From Cheilinus undulatus (Eukaryota; Chordata; Actinopteri; Labriformes; Labridae), in assembly GCF_018320785.1 (NCBI RefSeq), contig NC_054876.1, positions 20,110,212 to 20,174,211 of the forward strand: DNA of 64,000 nt, given 5' to 3'. Positions 60,201-64,000 of this stretch are shown piece after piece. The notes beneath the pieces were generated by a model. The model was not told where the DNA came from, did not search any database, and saw nothing but the letters and a program-made list of their open reading frames with translations. A program made the translations under genes and the position numbers. How positions within the stretch are numbered: position 1 is the stretch's first letter; each line of letters starts with the position of its first letter.

Positions 60201-62196
60201 TAGACCTTCGGCTCCACTGTGAGTCAAAGAGTCAGCAAAGGTAGCAGAGGAGAAAAATAAAGATGGTACAACAAAATTTAAAGTCCTGTCTGACAAGACA
60301 TTTAGAAACCCCAGTTCCTAAAAGATGGGATGTTGCCTGAACAGTGAATAAAAACAGGATGCAGTGATAGCAAATCCTTTTTAATTTATATTAAACTGAA
60401 TACAGCACAAAGACAATATACTTAATGTTTATGAAAAAAACTTTTTTTCTAAACATATACATTCTGAGTCAGATGCCTAAATGTTCCAAAAAGTGGTGAC
60501 AGAAGCATTTTTATCCTTTCAAACTTAAAGGGTTATAAACCCTAGCATGTTATATCACCTTTTATTCCTACAACACTGTAAGCATCTGGGGGATGAATAC
60601 ACAGATTTCTAAAGTATTGACATTTTTTTCCTGTTCTTGCTTGATCTAAATCTCAAAACTCATCTTTTTCAAATTGCATACTCTCTGTAAATTCCTCTGA
60701 TTCATTCTAAATTTGTGCTCCATTGCTTGTTGGTTTTATTTACTGTTGTGTTATTTTATTGTGTTTTTATTCTTGTAAAGTGTCCTTGAGTGTTAGGAAA
60801 GGCGCTCTCAAATAAAATGTATCATTATTATTATTATTAGTTGCTCAACAGCGTGACATTCACATTGTTGCATTTTGAGCTACATAATATGCAATATATT
60901 TTCATTGGGAGACAGGTCTGGACTACATGCAGACCACTCTAGTAGCTGTACTCTAACTGTGTAGCCATGCTGTCATACCTCATGCAGAATGTGGCTTGGC
61001 ATTGTCTTGCATAAGCAGATACGTCCCTGAAAAGACGTCAGGATGGAACCATATGTTGCTCCAAAACCTGTATGTACCTCTCAGTATTAATGGTGCCTTC
61101 ACAGATGTGCAAGTAAGCCATGCCATGGGCACTTAAGACAACCCCACGCCATCAAAAATGTTGGTTTTTAAGCTTTATGTTGTTCACAGTCTGGATGGTC
61201 TTTTCCTCTTTGGCCTGGCAGCTACATTGGACATTATGTAAGACACAATTTGAAATGTGGACTCATTAGACCATGGCACACTTTTCCAGTTTAGGTCAGT
61301 CAATCTCAGAACAAGGGTCAGAGAAGGCATTGGTTCTTCTGGGCTGTTGATTGTGGTGTTTGCTTTGCATGGTACAGTCTTAACTCACAATTGTTATTCA
61401 TTATAGGCTGAAAAGGATTTGTGAGTCACTGTTTCCTGTTTTTTACATGTCACATTACATCCCAACTTTTTCTGAATAAGGGTTTGCACATTACTTTTCA
61501 GATAAGACCATGCTTTTGCTTACTGGCCCTTTAATACATAGACTAATGTTACATACTGAATAACCTCAATGTTTGCTGATGATGTTATATCAATTATATG
61601 CCAGTGTATTGACCATACTAATCAATTACCTGTTCTTTTGAACAGATTTTTTATGGGACATGAAAGCATGGATGCCAGAGTAGGTGTTAGAGAGGGGATC
61701 AGAATAAGAATCCGTATCAGAATCAGCTGTGTGGGTATGAACTGAAGTCAGGTCATTGCAGCCAAGACTAATTATTACGTGGTGTCATATTAAACAGGTG
61801 AGCTACACATCCTTGTAAAGAGTTGTACTTGCATATATTTATACATACCAAGTACATTGACAGTGGTGGAGGCTTGAGTGTTTCCCAGAGGAAATGTTGC
61901 AACTTTGCAGGTATACATCCCAACATCAGCAAAGCCCACGTTTTCCAGTACAATAGTTGCATCATGAGAGGAGGGAGAGCGAAAATACAAGCGTTGTATA
62001 TACTCTGGAGGGATAGAAATGCCAAACCGAGGATTGTAAACAGCCACTGTGACAGAGCCTGTAGGCAGTCGGCGCTCCCAGGAACTCTGAGTAAGGGTAA
62101 GGTTTGTGCCCACCTCCACCCTACACTCTAATGTCACGTTCTTTCCAAGCACAGCATTCACTCTGTCAGGTACCAGCACCTGACTCCCCCATACAC
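36018..62196 (-). CDS. nectin3: Nectin-3-like cell adhesion receptor with two alternative C-terminal modules; first exon outside the window
   Basis: Single-pass immunoglobulin adhesion protein of cell junctions; nectins bind each other in trans and anchor to afadin inside the cell. Shared exons: 62196-61849 (IgV), 60216-59917 (IgC), 58827-58710 and 57828-57677 (second IgC). From the last shared donor, phase 1, two acceptors fit. The proximal one, 54491-53818, has its stop at 53818 and gives 530 aa without exon 1. The distal series 41591-41447, 37707-37605 and 36200-36018 has its stop at 36018 and gives 449 aa. Matches to nectin-3 include FPLGN in the first domain, LIDGGN and CVVxHPAL in the second, GYDG-W in the third, and C-terminal [10 protein letters not shown]. 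The distal tail begins [13 protein letters not shown] and ends REHYV, as I remember for a mammalian nectin-3 variant. The signal peptide exon must lie beyond 64000. Human NECTIN2, not NECTIN3, lies near RTN2/PPM1N, so orthology is less sure than family. Confidence 0.9.
36500..37450. repeat. Degenerate AT-rich array, copy 2 (inverted relative to 30660-31530)
   Basis: Runs of GGAATTTG, AAATTTTGGGGA and TTTTCATGGAAATTT over about 800 bases. It is followed by CTTATCC and CTCATTAGGTTCTG, which are the reverse complement of the leader of copy 1. It lies in the last intron of the distal nectin form. Confidence 0.65.
37605..37707 (-). CDS. nectin3: Nectin distal exon: cytoplasmic linker
   Basis: 103 nt, entered in phase 2 after a CT-rich tract ending GAAG and left in phase 0 at GTAACC. 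It reads [19 protein letters not shown]... With the preceding exon this rebuilds [15 protein letters not shown], a block I recall from a mammalian nectin-3 variant. Confidence 0.82.
37708..41446. other. Nectin distal-form intron
   Basis: Holds a 153-bp MITE (38644-38796). At 39.37-39.51 kb AAAAAGCTGGGACAGGGTCATGG and CCAACTTTTTCC look like a decayed relative of the element at 60.3 kb. A GC-rich minus-strand open frame at 40113-40334 begins after CTTTACAG, but it hits a stop in the phase needed here. Confidence 0.6.
38644..38796. mobile_element. Short MITE with GTGGTGTAGTG ends
   Basis: GTGGTGTAGTGGAG at the left pairs with CTGCACTACACCAC at the right, one mismatch in 14. The 153-bp interior has internal repeats of GGGTATAC/GTATAC. 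No coding frame. Confidence 0.7.
41447..41591 (-). CDS. nectin3: Nectin distal (beta-like) exon: alternative transmembrane segment
   Basis: 145 nt between acceptor CTTCACAG/ACC and donor AAAGT/GTAAGT. In phase 1 it reads QSQAERSNS, a hydrophobic helix ([20 protein letters not shown]...VIL), then basic [13 protein letters not shown]. It sits 12 kb past the proximal terminal exon, on the same strand and with a compatible phase. No other start or Ig exon lies between, so it can only be reached by splicing from the shared Ig exons. Confidence 0.85.
41690..41872. repeat. Copy of the dispersed repeat seen at 13745-14085
   Basis: Shares CATCTCTTTGC and TTTGTAGGTTATAAAACGGCAT (one or two changes) with the ppm1n intron copy. 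A transposon inserted at 41873 cuts it off. Confidence 0.5.
41873..43268. mobile_element. DNA transposon relic with about 90-base inverted ends
   Basis: The left end TAGTGCCTGGAAAAGTATTCA is inverted at the right end as TTAGTGCCAATAAATATTTCA (read on the minus strand). The pairing continues through GGTCAATATAATTTGGCTTTTT, which is identical on both sides. TA at the edges suggests Tc1/mariner type. Inside, minus-strand protein is broken and I cannot align it confidently to a transposase; a phrase like GPMRPKWGF near 42600 is the best remnant. Confidence 0.8.
44437..45294. mobile_element. TTAA-flanked piggyBac-type non-autonomous element
   Basis: The ends CTCATTGAGTGCC and GGCACTCAGTGAG form a 13-base inverted pair with one mismatch, each bordered by TTAA (44433-44436 and 45295-45298), the piggyBac target. 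Just inside the left end is a perfect 20-base palindrome (44451-44470). The 858-bp interior has only short open frames, none clearly a transposase. Confidence 0.82.
49526..50137 (+). other. Unassigned 203-codon open frame with signal-like N-terminus
   Basis: Open from ATG 49526 to a stop at 50137. A second in-frame ATG at 49541 has the better start context (G at -3, G at +4) and would begin [20 protein letters not shown], which looks like a signal peptide. The rest (about 170 residues) is polar and not recognised. No TATA, splice partner or homology is evident, and a good donor-like CAG/GTAGAG lies inside at about 49668. It could be the first exon of an unannotated transcript antisense to the nectin gene, or chance in GC-rich DNA. 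I do not claim it as a gene. Confidence 0.15.
50244..50249 (-). terminator. Candidate poly(A) signal of the proximal nectin form
   Basis: Plus-strand TTTATT (minus AATAAA) about 3.6 kb after the proximal stop. It would give a long 3' UTR across 50.2-53.8 kb, where I see no other gene or clear transposon. Earlier signals are possible. Confidence 0.35.
53818..54491 (-). CDS. nectin3: Nectin proximal (alpha-like) terminal exon: stalk, membrane helix and long tail
   Basis: DPPTMPS stalk rich in Ser/Thr/Pro, a membrane helix ([20 protein letters not shown]), [11 protein letters not shown] just inside, a long polar tail rich in His/Gln/Arg, and the C-terminus [15 protein letters not shown] fits the nectin consensus E/A-x-Y-V for the afadin PDZ domain. 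The acceptor is CCATTAG/ATCC. Confidence 0.95.
54492..57676. other. Nectin intron before the proximal terminal exon
   Basis: 3.2 kb, AT-rich. Short CA/TG-rich stretches near 56.94-57.02 kb. No recognisable gene or transposon; short frames around 55.75-56.15 kb have no homology I can see. Confidence 0.6.
57677..57828 (-). CDS. nectin3: Nectin exon: third Ig domain, second half, and the splice choice point
   Basis: 152 nt, phase 2 in, phase 1 out. [18 protein letters not shown], then the SGVYRCEV cysteine strand. Its donor (CAAG/GTGAGC) leaves one G. That G completes GAT with the proximal acceptor at 54491 or GAC with the distal acceptor at 41591; both encode Asp. Confidence 0.92.
58710..58827 (-). 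CDS. nectin3: Nectin exon: third Ig domain, first half
   Basis: 118 nt, phase 1 in, phase 2 out. [17 protein letters not shown], then [17 protein letters not shown]. The split of this domain over two exons and the GYDG-W motif are shared by nectins. Confidence 0.93.
58828..59916. other. Nectin intron between the second and third Ig domains
   Basis: 1.1 kb with A-rich simple sequence at 58947-58980 and 59348-59392 (AAAAC-type repeats). Nothing else recognised. The preceding intron (57829-58709) is likewise plain AT-rich DNA. Confidence 0.6.
59917..60216 (-). CDS. nectin3: Nectin exon: second (IgC) domain
   Basis: 300 nt, phase 1 to 1. [30 protein letters not shown], then [15 protein letters not shown] and PYQLNVQ. 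The LIDGGN block and the CVV-HPAL block are the best nectin-3 matches in the gene. Confidence 0.93.
60305..61487. mobile_element. DNA transposon relic, split by a LINE tail
   Basis: The left end AAACCCCAG...GATGGGATGTTG and the right end, which on the minus strand reads CAAACCC...GTTGGGATGTAATG, form inverted ends. They share GCAAATCCTTTT/ACAAATCCTTTT some 70 bases inside. The central part (60900-61380) matches a very common teleost repeat I recognise by GTCTGGACTACATGCAG, TGGCATTGTCTTGC, GCTCCAAAACCTGTATGTAC and AATTTGAAATGTGGACTC. The inner segment that would hold the rest is deleted. Superfamily probably Tc1/mariner, not certain. Confidence 0.78.
60640..60840 (+). mobile_element. LINE 3' tail inserted in a DNA transposon
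   Basis: Ends with GTCCTTGAGTGTTAGGAAAGGCGC, AAATAAAATGTATC and an ATT repeat, the usual 3' end of CR1/L2-type fish LINEs. The surrounding transposon sequence appears to continue on both sides. Left boundary approximate. Confidence 0.6.
61849..62196 (-). CDS. nectin3: Nectin exon: first (IgV) domain
   Basis: 348 nt, entered in phase 1 after TTCTGCAG and left in phase 1 at GTATGT. It holds the VWGSQVLVP start, the two domain cysteines (TLEC and YTCK) and the [13 protein letters not shown] end typical of nectin V domains. N-glycosylation sequons NVT and NLT are present. In nectins this domain makes the trans contacts. Confidence 0.93.
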
Positions 62197-64000
62197 CTGC
62201 AGAACAGAGAAACAAGATTTTTAAACCATTAACTATCATGTCTTCCTCTGGATCATTTAACATCATTGCACAAATAAAGGGCACTGGCATAATAGCTAAG
62301 ATTACCAAAATATCTATCAATTTCTAAACAGTGAATAATTCAGTAAAAAGAGTTGCACTCCTTTTCAGGGGCTGTACAAATTTTAAGCAGGCAACGTTGT
62401 ATCCCTGGAAATCTGGATTAATGTTCCATGAAAGTAAAGGGCTGAAGATCAGTCCTACAAATGGCAACAACACTGAGGGAGGGTTTGTGGTAGGATAGGT
62501 GAAGCTGTGCTTTGTTTTGGTCTGTTAAATATCTACTGGACATCTACTTTGGAATTCAAATATAACTTTAATGAAATCATATACTTTTAAGCTTAATTTA
62601 GATCTTAACTGCTGATTTTTCCTGTTAAGGTAAACTTTAAGATAAAGCCCATATTTACATAAGCAAAGATGAATCACTAAGATGCTTAACCTATATACTG
62701 ATTTTAACAGGGACTAAATAATAAGTAATGACAATTTTGCCAGTAATATTCTTTGAAAATGGCTGGTTATTATATATAGTTTGCCATTATTCTAAAATGA
62801 AATCAGCCAACTAAAGCTGCTTTAATTTTACATTTCCTCCTGCAGTCTAAATGGAAAGCACATCTAATAACTTTTTGGGCCAAAAAGAGTACACTGCAAT
62901 CAAACATCTGTTCCTTCGTCTAGTCAGTGGTAGGGCCCACTGATTTCCATGTTTTGGAAAAGACAACCTAAAAGTCCAAAAAACTTATCAAAAAACTGTG
63001 TATGCATTAATCAAAACTGATATGGAGTAAAAAATGGCACAGATTACATTTGCAGTACCAAAACATTATAGGGGATTACCGAAGTGGATGGGTTATCAAT
63101 CTAATGCTGAGTAAGAGATCAACAAACTGCATCACTGAGGGAAGAGTATTTTTGGTGTTGCCTCTGACGTCAATCGTTGGGACAATTTCACATCTATGAA
63201 GTTCAATACTATCTGACATCTGCAGGTATCAGACTGGGATCAAAGCTTGATACCAGCACAGCAGGCGCTGGGTTTTCCACAAATAATACACAGCCAACGG
63301 TATGACAGAGAGCTCCATTGATGAATTTGTTCAGTCACTTTTGCTTTCCTCCTGACCTAAATTCAGGAATTAAAAGCACGCTGCCTGTATGTCCTCTGTC
63401 CAAATATAACTAACCCCTGCACTCTGTCATCTGTACTTGTCAAAGAAACAGCAGATCTCAAAAGCAGTGAGCTCAACATCATGTTGAGGGAAGTCAGAGG
63501 GAGATGAAGGGAACAGACTGGCAGAAGAAAAAAATAGACAGGAAGAGATATGCTAACACGAGGAGGATGACATCATCGCTGAGAGAAGAAAAAGAGGGCT
63601 GAGAGTGGGGAGAGTCACGTATGAAATACAAGTGAGAGGAAATTTATCCCCCAGGATGCCGGTACACAAAAACTGCGGAATTATGTTTGTGATTTAGAAA
63701 AGACAAAATAACACTGCTAGACTGCCAAAGTCTTCAACCAGATCACTAATTGCTACAAGCTGCCAGCAGGAAGACATCATCATAAATCAAAACCTGCTGC
63801 GCTGCTTGGCAACTGACTGCAAATATTCTATTGTTGTTTTGCCAAAAACAGCTCTTTCTCTGGCCAATCTCCCTCTAAAAGGCCATGTCCCCCAGTATTG
63901 GGATATTTCCTTACCACTAAAGAATTTAAGTTTGAAAGTTTTCTTTATTCTTTTTTCTATGAACTAAAAACAGTTTGAGAACACGTTATAATAGAGACCC
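62197..64000. other. Nectin intron 1 (5' side)
   Basis: Upstream of the first Ig exon on the minus strand. I looked for an ATG exon with a signal peptide and a phase-1 donor and found none, so exon 1 should lie to the right of the window. No clear repeats. A purine-rich stretch is at 63480-63620. Confidence 0.6.

Noticed and set aside
62197-62320. Extension of the first Ig exon upstream to a Met with a hydrophobic run, as a possible signal peptide.
   Set aside because: A good acceptor (TTCTGCAG) at 62197 and the phase-1 rule shared by the other exons indicate an intron there; the upstream codons look intronic.
1-64000. CRISPR arrays, tRNA or rRNA genes, and endogenous retroviral genes.
   Set aside because: None seen by reading; the repeats present are transposons, microsatellites or decayed arrays without the needed structure. 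A tRNAscan or profile search could still find a diverged case.

Overview
The window is vertebrate nuclear DNA, most likely from a percomorph-type teleost. Four split genes have animal-type introns with GT/AG borders and phase-matched exons. The gene families are vertebrate: a THIK potassium channel, a PPM1N-type phosphatase, a reticulon and a nectin. The space between exons is filled with DNA transposons of types common in fish (Tc1-like, hAT MITEs, a TTAA-flanked piggyBac-type element) and an L2-like LINE. There are no bacterial, plasmid or CRISPR features, and no retroviral genes were recognised.

Layout. (1) 1-854 (+): the last coding exon of a two-pore K+ channel of the KCNK12/13 (THIK) group, cut by the left edge. 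(2) 14574-5702 (-): a complete five-exon ppm1n-type PP2C Ser/Thr phosphatase (429 aa), tail-to-tail with the channel. (3) 22407-27294 (+): a complete seven-exon short-isoform rtn2-type reticulon (216 aa), divergent from ppm1n. I recall the same head-to-head RTN2/PPM1N pairing in human. (4) 62196-36018 (-): a nectin-3-like adhesion receptor. Its first (signal peptide) exon lies beyond the right edge. Four shared exons encode three Ig domains. They are followed by two alternative, phase-matched C-terminal cassettes about 12 kb apart. The proximal cassette (54491-53818) ends in EWYV. The distal one (41591-41447, 37707-37605, 36200-36018) carries its own transmembrane segment and ends in EHYV.

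The most informative result is the nectin gene architecture. One extracellular region can be joined to either of two complete transmembrane/cytoplasmic modules, and both end in an afadin-type PDZ ligand. The distal module is easily missed because it is spread over three small exons among transposons.

Repeats are layered. An L2-like LINE sits inside an older dispersed repeat (17.7-19.2 kb). A LINE 3' tail sits inside a DNA transposon (60.3-61.5 kb). A MITE interrupts a degenerate AT-rich array (10.9-11.9 kb). Two copies of another AT-rich array lie in opposite orientation about 6 kb apart (30.7-31.5 and 36.5-37.4 kb). Several elements keep exact target-site duplications. No wholly new enzymatic system was found. 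One unexplained 203-codon frame with a signal-like N-terminus at 49.5-50.1 kb is flagged.
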